DNA of 64,000 nucleotides from Branchiostoma floridae (GCF_000003815.2 NC_049987.1:15838999-15902998), one strand, 5' to 3'. Numbered from the stretch's first letter, positions 42,340 to 53,030 are shown. The notes: generated by a model from the letters alone, not told the origin. Program-made: numbers and translations.

Positions 42340-42945
42340 TTTCGGCAACGTTAGTGTGTGTTTGTACATGACGTATGTGTGTGTTTGCGCGCGTGTGTGT
42401 GTTTGTACATGTATTTGTGTGTTTGCGCGCGTGTGTGTGTTTGTACATGTATTTGTGTGTTTGCGCGCGGGAGTGTGTTTGTGTATGTGTGTACGTGTTT
42501 GCGCGCGCGTGTGTGCTTGTACATATATGTGTGTGTTTGCGCGCGTGTGTGTACATGTATGTGTGTGTTTGCGCGCGCGTGTGTTTGTACATGTTTGTGT
42601 GTGTTTGCGCGCGGGAGAGTGTTTGTGCATGTGTGTGCGTGTTTGCGCGCGCGTGTGTGGACATGTATGTGTGTGTTTGCGCGCGCGTTTGTTTGTACAT
42701 ATATGTGTGTGCTTGCGCGCGCGTTTGTTTGTACATATATTTGTGTGTTTACGCGCGCGTGTGTTTGTACATGTATGTGTGTGTTTGCGCGCGTGTGTGC
42801 TTGAACATGTATGTGTGTGCACGTGTTTGCGCGCGCGTGCGTGTTTGTACATGTATGTGTGTGTTTGCGCGAGTGTGTGTTTGTACATGTAAGTGTATGT
42901 TTACGCGCGAGCGCGTGTTTGTGTTTGTATGTTTTATTTTGGACT
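42340..42945. repeat. TGTGTTTGCGCGCGTGTG minisatellite, about 38-41-bp units
   Basis: Some 15 units built from TTTGTACATGTAT, GTGTGTTTGCGCGCG and GTGTGTGT. Almost wholly alternating purine-pyrimidine, so prone to Z-DNA. Long frames on both strands here (up to 191 codons of Thr/His/Arg or Cys/Val repeats) follow from the absence of stops in the unit. Confidence 0.93.
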
Positions 42946-43054
42946 AGGACCAGGGGCTTTAGATAATCTTCTATTAGTTTTGAACTATTGTAAGTAAAGC
43001 AAGATTCAAATCAATATAGTTCTAAAAGTGTGAGATCTACTGGCGTAGAGGAAA

Positions 43055-43125
43055 CTTATTTGGCTCAGCGGCAGCTAGCAGCGTGTTACGTACCTAGTTC
43101 AATCCCAACTCAAGCACGCCAAAGA
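43055..43125 (+). ncRNA. tRNA-like Pol III head, possible SINE remnant
   Basis: TGGCTCAGCGG at 43061-43071 fits an A box and AGTTCAATCCC at 43096-43106 fits a B box, 35 bp apart. The cloverleaf arms are not intact. Probably a SINE or tRNA pseudogene. Confidence 0.3.
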
Positions 43126-43766
43126 ACCCACCACACGTGCAATGGTGCGGTGTGCGATTTTATTGATGAAATATTTACTAAATATTGACATAATTCGATG
43201 CGAGTAACAAAAAGAGGCCCCTGCGGAAGCCGCATAAATGGTACCGTCCGAACAGCGTTCGGTCGAACGGTCGAACCTCCGAAATGTGAAATGGCGGGAA
43301 AACGACAGCGGCGCTAGCAGTGGTTCTGAAGGACCGTTACTGTCACATGTACGGGCTTCGTACCCGGTGACAACAGTACTTTTGCTGACAATATAGGTAA
43401 ATTTGCATTTACAATCACTTTTCAAAGAAATGTATTGATAGCTATTTGATTTAGTGATAAAGGGATTTCCTCAAGAGCTGATTATTGTCCACAAATGAGA
43501 AAAACATCTCGTTTTTACCTATTTTGACCCAAAAAGTTACCATGAATTAACATACAACAAAATAGCGACGGACAAAGTCAATCTACATGAGGTAATCTGT
43601 CATCCTGTGTCCAGAACGTTGTCTCCACCGAGGACAGGGCGCATGAAATAAACCTAATATTTTCAACCAAAATGTGTGTTTTTAACCCTCAAAATCCATC
43701 ATATCAACATAATATGCCCGGTGTTTTTATTCATTCAATTAACACTAGCACCCTGTGAATTTTTTT
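43126..43766. other. No gene seen
   Basis: A 108-codon minus-strand frame (43099-43425) has no family resemblance. Confidence 0.4.
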
Positions 43767-43794
43767 GCATTTTGCCGCCTTAGCGGCAAAATGC
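43767..43794. other. Perfect 12-bp-stem hairpin
   Basis: GCATTTTGCCGC, loop CTTA, GCGGCAAAATGC. Followed at 43818-43866 by TGATGGAGTGATGTTG-type microsatellite. No T tract typical of a Pol III end follows directly. Confidence 0.7.
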
Positions 43795-44149
43795 TCTGAG
43801 ACCAGAATAGTCGCCGTTGTGATGGAGTGATGGAGTGATGTTGTGATGTTGAGATGTTGAGATGAACGGACCTGTTCAAAATCCGCACTGCATATGTATA
43901 CAACTTAAAAGCTCTGTCGTGAGTCATTGTCTGTGGTCCGTAATGGGGCCTGATATTTGATTAGATTAAATGAATGAAGTATGATATTCCTAAGATTGAT
44001 GCTGCATATAATCAAATTATTGCTCTTACATTTTAACGTTGTATTACCAATTCATAAAGATGAAATGTTTTCCAAATAAATCGTGTATATAACTATATAT
44101 ATATATAACAGTTACATATAGCCTATCCCAGATTCCTTTGCGACTTAGT

Positions 44150-44199
44150 TAATATTCATTAGTAGGGTTTCCAGTCGCAACGCACATGCGTGCGGCGGT
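44150..44199 (+). repeat. Left part of an interrupted dispersed repeat
   Basis: ATTCATTAGTAGGGTTTCCAG matches 48549-48570. The rest of this repeat resumes at 46379 after the transposon insertion. Confidence 0.65.
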
Positions 44200-44215
44200 G
44201 GGTTCCTGTAAAAAC

Positions 44216-44280
44216 CGGGGCCCCGCGGGGCCACGGGGTACCCCGCGGGGTGCCCCGCGGGGTACCCCGCGGGGCCCCCG
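44216..44280. repeat. CCCCGCGGGG palindrome array, left end
   Basis: Four CCCCGCGGGG palindromes at 44221, 44241, 44253 and 44265; the last three are spaced exactly 12 bp. Confidence 0.92.
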
Positions 44281-44527
44281 TTGTACAATAAACGCTGATA
44301 AACGCTGTAACGACATTAATTAGCTTCGGCTTAGCTTAGCGGCGCTGGGATCTGGATCTGGAGTGACTTCGCGTTTGCGGGGCTGCACTCCTGCCGTGAC
44401 CAAGTTCTAACCGTTACGATTTTCCCCCCAGACATCTGCTTGGAGATTAGCAACGTGCGGCTGATATCAATGTATTTTGATTATCACACAATGATTACAC
44501 AATGATTATTATATCAATGTATCAATG

Positions 44528-44577
44528 TATCACGCGTCAGTGACCCGTCAAAGACGCGTCAATGACGCGTCAGGGAC
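44528..44577. promoter_or_regulatory. Cluster of GACGCGTCA / CRE-like palindromes
   Basis: CACGCGTCAGTGACCCGTCA, AGACGCGTCA and TGACGCGTCA follow each other with about 13-bp steps. TGACGCGTCA resembles bZIP (CRE/ATF-type) sites but has an extra CG. It lies inside the 2.18-kb transposon. Confidence 0.4.
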
Positions 44578-44895
44578 CTATTTCTGACGAGTCAGCGTTG
44601 CCAGTTTCTGACTAGCCAGGGAGTCAGGGTTTCAAAGATGACGCTGACTAAAATAACGCACCATTCATATGCAGCGGGCGGCAACATGAGTCGGAAGTGG
44701 GAGGAGCACACAGTGCCTCACACAGGGCAGGCAACTCTGGCTTCCCACGGCTGCATGTATCATGTTACGCGAAGCTAATCATGCCAAAATGAATTGCGCA
44801 ATCGGGGGGCGGTACGGATTCAGACTCAATGCACACATGTACCGTATTTTCTGTTATTCATTACGCACTTTTCTAACTTTTCATGTTCCGTGCAG

Positions 44896-44940
44896 ATGTC
44901 CGAGGTCGACCTCAAGGTCGGGGTGCGTAACCCAATACAG
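44896..44940 (+). CDS. Candidate small exon inside the transposon
   Basis: A good acceptor (TTTCATGTTCCGTGCAG) precedes ATGTCCGAGGTCGACC; the reading MSEVDLKVGVRNPIQ ends at CAG|GTTAGG, or continues 25 codons to a stop. No family known. It could be a remnant of an element-encoded gene. Confidence 0.2.
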
Positions 44941-45693
44941 GTTAGGATGCCGAAAAATTGGAGTGGATCGCAAACCAGCACCGAAAGTCAGCGGCATAAC
45001 CAACATGTGGAGCTTTGAACAACGCCGATAGATGGGCAGTTTTGTCATGATACCACACTATCTGGGGGTAGACTTTAGAGTCTTATAATAATAAGAGTTA
45101 GACAATTCAATAAATGAATACATTTTGTCTATCACGTTAAATATGTTACGCAATATATATTGAATATATGGAGATACACGTAACGTTAGATTTAGCGGGG
45201 TAATTTTACGTGGGATGAGACCGACTGTCTTATCTTATTAATTTCTCGCCACCCCCACTGCAAGATCAACCTGGCGGAACGCTTCACCAGTATTAAAGCC
45301 CTCGTCCGTCGGAAGGAACCCCAAAATCGAAGTCAGCCGAAACTTACCAAAAATTTCTATGCACAGAATATAAAATTTAAACCGATAGATTGTCATACGC
45401 CACACGCTCGTTGTTGTTGACGCCGTAACAGTTTACGATACAGCATGTTCGTGCACTTCCGCGTCGGAAATACCCGACGGAATCTAATTATACCGCCTTG
45501 AAAAAAATATGATTCAACAATGCATAACGTATTTCGTACTTTTGGAACGAAAACTTAATTGTATAGAGATCTAACAAAATATACTCAGTAAAAAACAGCG
45601 TTGTTTCGGACGAGCGACCAGAATTTCTGAATGAAGCCACTTGAAAGCGGGACATTTTGACGGCACGTGAGTTATATCTCTTGACTGATAGCG

Positions 45694-45707
45694 GTTGCCA
45701 TGGAGAC
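45694..45707. promoter_or_regulatory. Consensus RFX X-box
   Basis: GTTGCCATGGAGAC fits RYYNYY-WW-RRNRAC at every position. Inside the transposon. No adjacent gene was identified. Confidence 0.35.
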
Positions 45708-46298
45708 GACATAATATACCCTTGATTTCTATGCTGTGCGTGGGAAAGTGGTGCAAGCAGTGGAGGCACAGACTTCAATAGGGGATTACGGGGATATCTT
45801 AGTGCCTTAGTGTTTGCATAAATCGCCTTGCACGCCAGCCTCTCCCGCCAAAACCGCAGTGGCCGACGGGATATATTGTGAATATTCTAACAATGGCCGC
45901 CCAGTCTAGGTGCCGATTTTTGTCCACAAGGGCAAAATTCCCACAGGATATACGGATATTTACCAGACACAAGTTGTAGATATGACGGTAAAAAGTTCGT
46001 ACGTTCAATAACGTTGTTCATTTAGCAGCACTCGCTATGAGTTCTGTAGCGTTATTGTACCAATAAAACAGGTTAAAGCTCTTCCCTCCCTCTGCAAGAA
46101 AGGGTCAGGTCCAGGACGCAGGAACCATGGACTCGGCAACGACGCAACGTGCGGCTGATATCAATGTATTACACAATGATTATTATATTAATGATTAATA
46201 TCAATGTATTTTGATTATCCTGCTGAGAAATGCTGGTGGGAAATCATGGTGAGAAATCCAAAACTAGTTGTTGTTTTTTTTTCAAGTCACTCCGCAAA

Positions 46299-46362
46299 CG
46301 GGGCCCCGTACGGGGCCCCGACGGGGCCCCGTCGCGGCCCCGCGGGGCCCCGCGGGGCCCCG
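46299..46362. repeat. CGGGGCCCCG palindrome array, right end
   Basis: CGGGGCCCCG at 46299, 46311, 46322, 46343 and 46353. Mirror counterpart of the array at 44216-44280. Confidence 0.9.
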
Positions 46363-46378
46363 GTTTTTACAGGAACCC

Positions 46379-46650
46379 TGCGGCGGTGGTGTTTTCCGTG
46401 CGTGTAGCGATTTTCGATTGATCGCCGTGTAAAATTGAGAAAGGCCTAGAACTTCAAACTTACCAGAATTGTAGTATATAGTATGGAGGCCCTGGCAATG
46501 TAAAAATTTTAAGCAGGGGATAAAAGATTGTTGAGATATGGCCTTCGGGAAAATGCCTCGCGAGACGGGAAAGTCACTTCCGCGTTTACGTGTTCGAGCG
46601 CTCTGCGGGCATTGCGTTGCGTCAGCCTGATTTGCATCTCAGCCTTATTT
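46379..46650 (+). repeat. Right part of the interrupted dispersed repeat
   Basis: Continues CGATTTTCGATTGATCGCC, AACTTACCAGAATTGTAGTA, AGTCACTTCCG and CGTCAGCCTGATTTGCA, each with a close match in 48590-48810. Confidence 0.75.
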
Positions 46651-47744
46651 GGAAGCAACCCATATATGGTAGGATTGGATAGACAAGAAAACAAGCTACA
46701 ATTTGGTACGTGAACTTTCTTGTACCGCAATTTTAAGGTGGTTTACCTCCAGTTTGCAAATTTAGATGGCATTTTTCACCATCGATGTCTTATTTTTTCA
46801 AAAAGTTGCATCCATGTGTGTAACAAGCGGTTTCTAAGCTTTAAAATGATGTATAACATGTGTAGGTTTGTTGTGAGTTAGCGATGTGAATGTTCAACAT
46901 GTGCTACTCGCTCCGTGTGGTGTGCCGAGTCCGGGCCGTGAGTTACGGCCGTAGGACCCTGCATATAAATTTAGTTAGGCCAAGGAGGTTAAAGAAACCT
47001 CCTTGGTTAGGCGGGTCCATAATTATCAAAATATTCTCGTTTCCATGTAAATAATTAGCGTATTGATATTCATTAAATTGTATACAGATAGCCTTTATAA
47101 GTGTAGATACATTGTATGTTCGGACACGTTTGTTTCAGGTTTGAGACGCAAAACTTTTGTTTTCTTTGTCACCAACTTCATGAAAGGAAACATCATTTGT
47201 AAATGTGTCCAACGTGAGCATATTTACGTTGAGATGATCACTGAAGTTCAATTTTTACCTTGTAAGATCCAAAAAATCAATAACATAGCAAGTTGTGTTT
47301 GTTGTTGAATGTGATATCAAGGGCATAGAGGTTTTTGCTGATATTTCCAATGTTAAAAGTTTTCAGATTTGCAAGATGCTGCATTGGGAATAGCACCTGG
47401 AACATCATAGAAGAAATTGAGATGGCACAGAGGGAGAATTACAATGTATCAACCATTCAAAGCTGTGCAGCTTAGAAGAGGAGCTACCAAGTCTTTTCAA
47501 ACATATGTTGTAATGTCAAAGAATTATCAATTGTTCAATAAACTTGAATAAACCAGTTACAAAGTCAGGTGGTCATGGTTCATAGGTAATATCTTTATAT
47601 ACTTTTGGTCATCAGATGTCGTAAAAGTAGTATTTCCTGGTGAAATGTGATAGTTTTGATGGCAAATTTAGAATTAGCATGTGCCAAAACCCTTTAGTAG
47701 TAAGGTATGCTGATATTCAATGCTTATGGTCAGACTGTGAAAGG
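46651..47744. other. No confident gene
   Basis: An 81-codon frame at 47063-47308 (VCSDTFVSGLRRKTFVFFV...) has mixed composition and no recognised family. Confidence 0.4.
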
Positions 47745-47960
47745 GAATAACTCAAGAAGGGGTTGACAGATCATCATGATTATTGGTATGTAGATAGATT
47801 AAGTGATGCTTCGTGTAATTAAATATTAATTATGCAAATCAGAAGCTAATTTGCATAATTGATGTGGAAATTATCTAAACTATTTCTATTCTGTTATATT
47901 AAACATGTGATATTTGTCACTGAGATAGAGAAGAATGTTGATAGGTAATTTTTTATGTGG
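47745..47960 (+). mobile_element. Helentron-like family fragment
   Basis: GGGTTGACAGATCATCATGAT, TATGTAGATAG, ATTATGCAAATCAGAAGC and TAATTTGCATAATTGATG match one 246-bp subrepeat of the long copy. Confidence 0.65.
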
Positions 47961-48548
47961 ACTTATATAAGTGACAGGTGCCGATGACCTTTGACCTTTT
48001 GAGATATGTTACAAATTAGTATTTTTGATTACACATAATCTCGTAACCATGTCTCTAGAATGTCTGCAATAAACTGTGTTAAGAGAATCTACTACATATT
48101 TCCAATATCTGAAATATCTTAGTTATAGGATGAACAGTTTATTGATTATCGCTCTTCAAAAAGGGGTCATCTGGAAATAATTGGCCACTTTTCCAGCTGT
48201 GCCATGCTGAAAAAACTTAATTTTCAGCAGGTTGACCTCACCTGTAGTGAAAGAAAAAGGCAAATAAACACCTTATCTTTACTTGATTGCTACAAAATAC
48301 TACTTGGACTGTGCAGAAAAGAACTTTTGAGTGGCACAATGTTTTTACTTTCTTAATTATTGCTAATTAGAAATGCGATTTTCACACCTGGCGCCACACC
48401 TGCGGACACCGCCCAGCAACTTTAAAGGGCCATATCTCTGGAACGGAAGGTCCGATTTTTGTTCTGTATTTTCATAAATCAACACCCTCTATTAGGGAAC
48501 ACAAATGTTCTGATTCCCCTGGGTACAAAACAATTTCGACTGGAAACC
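47961..48548. other. No gene seen
   Basis: AT-rich; no motif recognised. Confidence 0.45.
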
Positions 48549-48830
48549 CTATCATTAGTAGGATTTCCAGTGCGAAAATGGAAATTGCCACGATTTTTCA
48601 TTGATCGCCCTGTATTATCGAAAAAGAACTGGACCTTCTAACTTACCAGATTTGTAGTATGTACTATGGAGACCGTGACAATGTAAAATGTTAAAGCAGG
48701 GGTAAACGATTGCTGAGATATCATTTTCTGAAAAGTGCGCTATGATGCAGAGAAGTGACTTCCGGGTTCAGGGGTCACTACACAAATACCTCTGACGTCA
48801 GCCTGATTTGCAGAGCTACGGTCCGGGATC
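48549..48830 (+). repeat. Uninterrupted copy of the dispersed repeat (empty site)
   Basis: Matches 44150-44199 joined to 46379-46650, without the 2.18-kb insert between. Similarity is moderate, with several indels. Confidence 0.7.
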
Positions 48831-49999
48831 GAGTCCAGGGGAGGGTGATTTTAAATTGTTCTTGTTTCCTTTTTACATCCATTTAATATAAACAATAGTT
48901 TCAGCACATTCCAATAACTAGAAAAAAAAAAACGTGTACACACGCAAACCTTGGCAAAATGCCAGCTTTTTTAAAGCACTTGTTTGCAATACGATCATGC
49001 TATGGAATTTTACGAGCATATAACGTTACCCATTTTACCTTTTTTTTTGTCTACGGCAGTGTCACATGCGGTAATTATAATTGACCGGAGCTCCCTCCCA
49101 AACGACCTTGAGGCCAAGAGACTATGCTTGTAGGTAGGTAGGTATGCACGCCACTGTTGTCGTTTGTGTGCTAAAGAATGTAAGTTGTGTCAGGAACGCT
49201 GGCAGTTTCCGATCGAGGTGAGATTAGCAAACTCTCCCATCCTAGCCGGAGCGGTGTCGCGACAGAAGGTCGGTCACTGCACTTTAATACAGCGGTCACT
49301 GCACTTATTGTAGGCACTGCACTTACAGCGGTACAGTTGAAGCATAACTGACGCTGCTGGGTGATCGTAGATAAGGAAAGTGTCAAATAGCTCGTTTATT
49401 AAGACTCTCCTAGAATGTATTCAAATGAGTGAGACAGTGTCTTGTCACTCTTGTGATAAGGTGTTCATTAGTGTGACGCAGCCTCTTTGTATAGAGATCA
49501 GGACTTTTTAGACAGACAAGAAATATTGAGGTCTTTACAGTCTTTTTTTTTTTCACGCATAAAATTATAACACTTTTGTGGAAATTTTGTTCGCTGTTGT
49601 CACTATTGATGTGCATTTAAATCTGAGGCTACTTGAGTAAGTGACCAGTTAGCTCATATTCCAGCAATAACACATGTAGCAGAGGCTAAATAGCACCCGG
49701 TATTTAAAAGTCTTCCAAAGGTAAGCTTTAATCTATATCAAAACAATTTTATTATTCCTTCTGGGTAGGTAGAAAGTGAAGGCGAATCTACAAGGGAGTA
49801 CAATTGTACATTCGTATCTTAGGGTCATTAACAGGCGTATAAAAATATCACAGTGCGAATTACATCTATAGTACTGATGAGGCTACATTAACTATTCATT
49901 TATTACTTAAAGCACACTAATTGATTTGAGGAATTGAAAAAAGGTTGCATGTACCTTGACACTCGCCTGATTCTCATCCTATTTTGCTTACTTGGGTCC
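48831..49999. other. No gene seen
   Basis: GGTCACTGCACTT recurs at 49271 and 49300 with a further CACTGCACTT at 49315. Nothing coding recognised. Confidence 0.45.
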
Positions 50000-50002
50000 T
50001 TA

Positions 50003-50248
50003 AGGCCCCCTCTCACTTGACGTGCGGCACACTTGCGGCATTGCTGCGTTCGGAAGATGCTCAACGAATTTCAGAGATAAAGAACGAATTTTCTTACTTG
50101 TTGTGTATTTTGTGGTCTTCTATGTCACACTTTTACGTATTGCGCAATATCTGAATTATAACAAATCGGAGAAAATAACAAAACAGTACCGCAGTGAACG
50201 AACGCAGCAATGCCGCAAGCGTGCCGCACGTCAAGTGAGAGGGGGCCT
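50003..50248. mobile_element. Harbinger-like palindromic MITE, copy A
   Basis: TTA target duplications (50000-50002, 50249-50251). Inverted ends AGGCCCCCTCTCACTTGAC and its complement, continuing through GTGCGGCA and TGCGGCATTGCTGCGTTCG. A 3-bp TTA duplication fits PIF/Harbinger. The interior has ATGCTCAACGAATTTCAGAG. Confidence 0.85.
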
Positions 50249-50251
50249 TTA

Positions 50252-50564
50252 CACTTACAGTCTTCCTGTTTGATTAAGCAAGGATGAAACACTGATATTT
50301 ACAAGGAAACAAATTCCATACTCTGCTGAAAAGCAGGAACAACACTTTTGGTTGGTTAAAAGCAGCAGCGTTGTGATTTGTACATCATACATCAACGAAT
50401 GTGTTTTATATTTGTCATGGGGTAGCATGGAGTTTTGAGTCATCTTGTCGGCCCCCTGATATCTCCGTATATATATAGAGAGAAACGAGTATTTGAAGGG
50501 AGGAAAGAATTGTTCTTCTACAATTAACACTACTGGTAATGTTTGTCTTTGTCGACGCAAGCCG
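50252..50564. other. No gene seen
   Basis: AT-rich spacer with no recognised motif. Confidence 0.4.
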
Positions 50565-50965
50565 TTACTGTGTACAGGTACAAAACCGTTTTTTTCTTAT
50601 TGAACCGGTCCGGAAAAATCGGACCTGACAAAATTTGGTGGACCGGATGTTGGACCTATTGGAAAATGAATAGATTATATGATTTGGGGGCTTACCGGTC
50701 GAAGAAAATAACAAGAGCGAAGTTTATATATCTTAGTCGTTTCTACCAAGGTTTACAGCTAACCGTTTAGACGCCAGTTGGAGTCGAATACTCCACAAAC
50801 AGATTTCTTCCTAGTGAAATGGACCATTGTTTTGAATTCTGTCCATACACATATTTTCACATACTGAATCAGGTCCAGGTTCAGGGTTGGACCTGGAACT
50901 GATCGTCTGGACCTGAACCGGACCTGGAACTAAAGTTTCTGTACCGGTACCAAGCCCTAGTAAAT
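50565..50965 (+). mobile_element. Fold-back family relative (GGTCCGGACC-rich)
   Basis: GTACAGGTACAAAACCG, TTGAACCGGTCCGG, GGGGGCTTACCGGTCGAAG and GACCTGAACCGGACCTGGAAC parallel 5.30-5.75 kb of the copy at 4370-6300, much diverged. Confidence 0.55.
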
Positions 50966-51264
50966 AAAATTGGAACGGTGCCAAGCTCTCTCCTGTTATA
51001 TCATAATTCTTACAATGACACTTGCATCGAAGGTCAACAGCCGATACTCAACATGCAATAAAGGAAACCACCTATGGCAACCTTAGTGAATTTTAAAACC
51101 TCGCCCCGGCAAATTTACTATTCTACTTGAGAGCGCCGTCCTCGTGAATCGAGGGCGTGGGTAAGAAAATAAATATCTCATGGTACAGCTTGCCTTTCAG
51201 GAAACAGTTAGTGTCTTCCAGCTGATTCCAAGCTCCTTCTGTCGGGCTAAGCACTGTATGAATC

Positions 51265-51267
51265 ATG
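51265..51267 (+). CDS. Possible SPTLC start codon at an exon end
   Basis: ATG is directly followed by the donor GTGAGTATC, so the start codon would be the last three bases of exon 1. In phase 0 this joins to [13 protein letters not shown] of the exon at 52866. A pyrimidine-rich acceptor (TTGCCTTTCAG, 51200) might begin this mostly untranslated exon. Support is only phase and consensus; the true first exon may be elsewhere. Confidence 0.3.
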
Positions 51268-51324
51268 GTGAGTATCATTAAGGTAGTCAAAACTTTCTCT
51301 TACATGACTCACACATATACCTGC

Positions 51325-51541
51325 TTTCCATTAGGACGGCGCTCACGCCGCGCTCTTTCTGCGACCTAAAGTTTTACAGATCGCTCAACTAATTGTATAG
51401 ATAAGAAACTTTTTTTTTTTTACTCTTTGTGTGTTTTTTTGTCCTCTCAGTCATACCTTTACATGTTGTATGATACACCAAAAAAGTTACACATATCCTA
51501 TTTAGGTCACAGTGAGAGCGCATCGCGATCGCCGTCTAGTG
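51325..51541. mobile_element. Harbinger-like MITE family, copy B
   Basis: Inverted parts TTAGGACGGCG...GCGCTCTTTCTGCGACCTAAA and TTTAGGTCACAGTGAGAGCGC...CGCCGTCTAG. Interior CAGATCGCTCAACTAATTGTAT. Directly abuts copy C. Confidence 0.72.
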
Positions 51542-51545
51542 GAGA

Positions 51546-51793
51546 CCCCCCTTTCCACTAGGACGGCGCACTCGCTGCGCTCTTTCTGCGACCTAAAATT
51601 TGACAGATTGCTCAACGAATTGTATGGAAAAGAAAACGCATCTTTCTACGATGTTTGTGTTTTGTCGTCGTTGTAGTTACACATTTACATTTTGTATGAT
51701 ATACCTTTATTAAAATTGGAACGTTGCAAACACACACGTTTTAGGTCGCAGAGAGAGCGCAGCGAGATTGTTGCCTAGTTGAAAGGGGGCCTT
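51546..51793. mobile_element. Harbinger-like MITE family, copy C
   Basis: Inverted parts CCCCCTTTCCACTAGGACGG and CCTAGTTGAAAGGGGGCCT, with GCGCTCTTTCTGCGACC mirrored by GGTCGCAGAGAGAGCGC. Interior CAGATTGCTCAACGAATTGT and TTTGTATGATATACC parallels copies A, B and D. Confidence 0.78.
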
Positions 51794-51958
51794 AGACATG
51801 ACAATACCTTACCTACTTTTCAGCGATATTTGCACAATACTTGGGGAATTACAGGGTAGAGTTCGTGTGAAGTCAGACTGGGTTTGTTTGGTCAAAGCAT
51901 GAAATGTTCCGAAACAAAATTTTTCTCCTTAATGTATTTTACTATAAGAGAGATTATT

Positions 51959-52216
51959 ACCTTCGCCGAGAAGGTTATGTTTTGGGTAGCGTGTGTATGT
52001 ATGTATGTATGTATGTTTGTAGAAGACCAGGATAATTTGAAAACGCCGGGATGAATTGTATTAATATTTGGTATGTGGGTAGGTCTTGATAAGACCTGGA
52101 AACGATTAGATTTTGGGCCCCCTAGCGGCCTGTTAAGATACTGCAACGGAACTTTCGAGTTTGATATTTCGAGTTCGAGAATTATTTGGCGAAGGTATGG
52201 GGTCGTCGAACTCTAG
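51959..52216 (+). mobile_element. Helentron-like element, short end-to-end copy
   Basis: 5' ACCTTCGCCGAGAAGGTTAT, GT/ATGT microsatellite, CCCCCTAGCGGCC, then TTTGGCGAAGGTATG, GTCGTCGAAC and CTCTAG|T at 52216. Only 258 bp, it lacks the subrepeats and so defines the two ends of the family. Confidence 0.68.
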
Positions 52217-52865
52217 TTTCAATAGCATTAAGTCTGTTATTGTTATATTGTATTGTTGTAAAAAGTTCTTTTTCAAAGCTGGCAAAATTTATAACGTAGG
52301 GAAGATATATAGCACAGTTGGTGCACAACATGGCCATTCTCATATCTTTTGTATGAATTGTTTTGTTGATGTAACAAAAAAAATAAAATGTAACAACATA
52401 TAAAAATACCCCTCGTGCATCAATGACCCAAAAGATGTGCATTCATCAACAACAAAAGTGAAAATAAAATAATACTTAGTAATAGTTAATAATGCTATCT
52501 GTTTGAACCACGTTAAATTGTTCCAATGTTAGAAGAATTTTGGGTGTAAAGTGTGCAAAAATTGTAGTATTTGTGGAGAATTGATGAATATTATTCTATG
52601 CAATTAAAATGTGGTGATATTTGCTCTGGCTTTGAATTTAAAATCAGAGCGTCTATTCTCTTGCTATGTATGTTTTACCTTTATCACAATCACCAGTTGA
52701 CTTAAGGTTCTTCAACTTAACAGTGTATTACTTTAATGATCCGTAGCACAATGAAGTATACTTTTACATGCAAACCATCTTACCCTACAAGTAGCAGCTG
52801 GTGTAGCTGTTGGGTTTGTGTCGGTGTTATTTCATGCACGGATGTCTTTCCCTGTATCACTTTAG
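52217..52865. other. Intron of the SPTLC-like gene; nothing else seen
   Basis: AT-rich sequence ahead of the acceptor at 52864-52865. Confidence 0.5.
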
Positions 52866-53030
52866 GTTGGTTGTAAGTCCCCTCAAGACTATGAGTCAGC
52901 ACCTTTCCTGGCAGCTTGTTGGACGTACATCAGCCTCGCTAATCTCATCATGTTCGGCTATCTGAGAGATTTTCTTCGGAGGATCGGACTGGACAAAAAT
53001 CAGTCTGCCACGGAGAGAAATAAGATGAAG
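52866..53030 (+). CDS. SPTLC-like exon: membrane-proximal N-terminal segment
   Basis: Acceptor ATCACTTTAG, donor ATGAAG|GTCAG, 55 codons, phase 0 out. [20 protein letters not shown] is the hydrophobic segment, then [20 protein letters not shown] as in SPTLC2/3. Confidence 0.83.

Larger units (their letters stand above)
44200..46378. mobile_element. 2.18-kb DNA transposon with 9-bp target duplication and CCCCGCGGGG arrays
   Basis: Flanked by perfect TGCGGCGGT direct repeats (44191-44199 and 46379-46387). Terminal inverted repeats start GGGTTCCTGTAAAAACC and stay identical for about 32 bp into GGGGCCCCGCGGGGCC. Just inside are arrays of 10-bp palindromes. AATATCAATGTATTTTGATTA-type direct repeats lie near both ends (44466, 46198). 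A 9-bp duplication fits MULE or Merlin. No transposase frame was recognised (small frames at 44762-45031 and 45488-45778), so it is probably non-autonomous. A relative of the host repeat without the insert is at 48550-48830. Confidence 0.82.

Noticed and set aside
42305..42947. Long Thr/His and Cys/Val repeat ORFs on both strands
   Set aside because: Produced by the TG/GCGC minisatellite, which has no stops in several frames.
48808..48835. B-box-like GGGATCGAGTCC as a tRNA gene
   Set aside because: No A box at the right distance and no cloverleaf.
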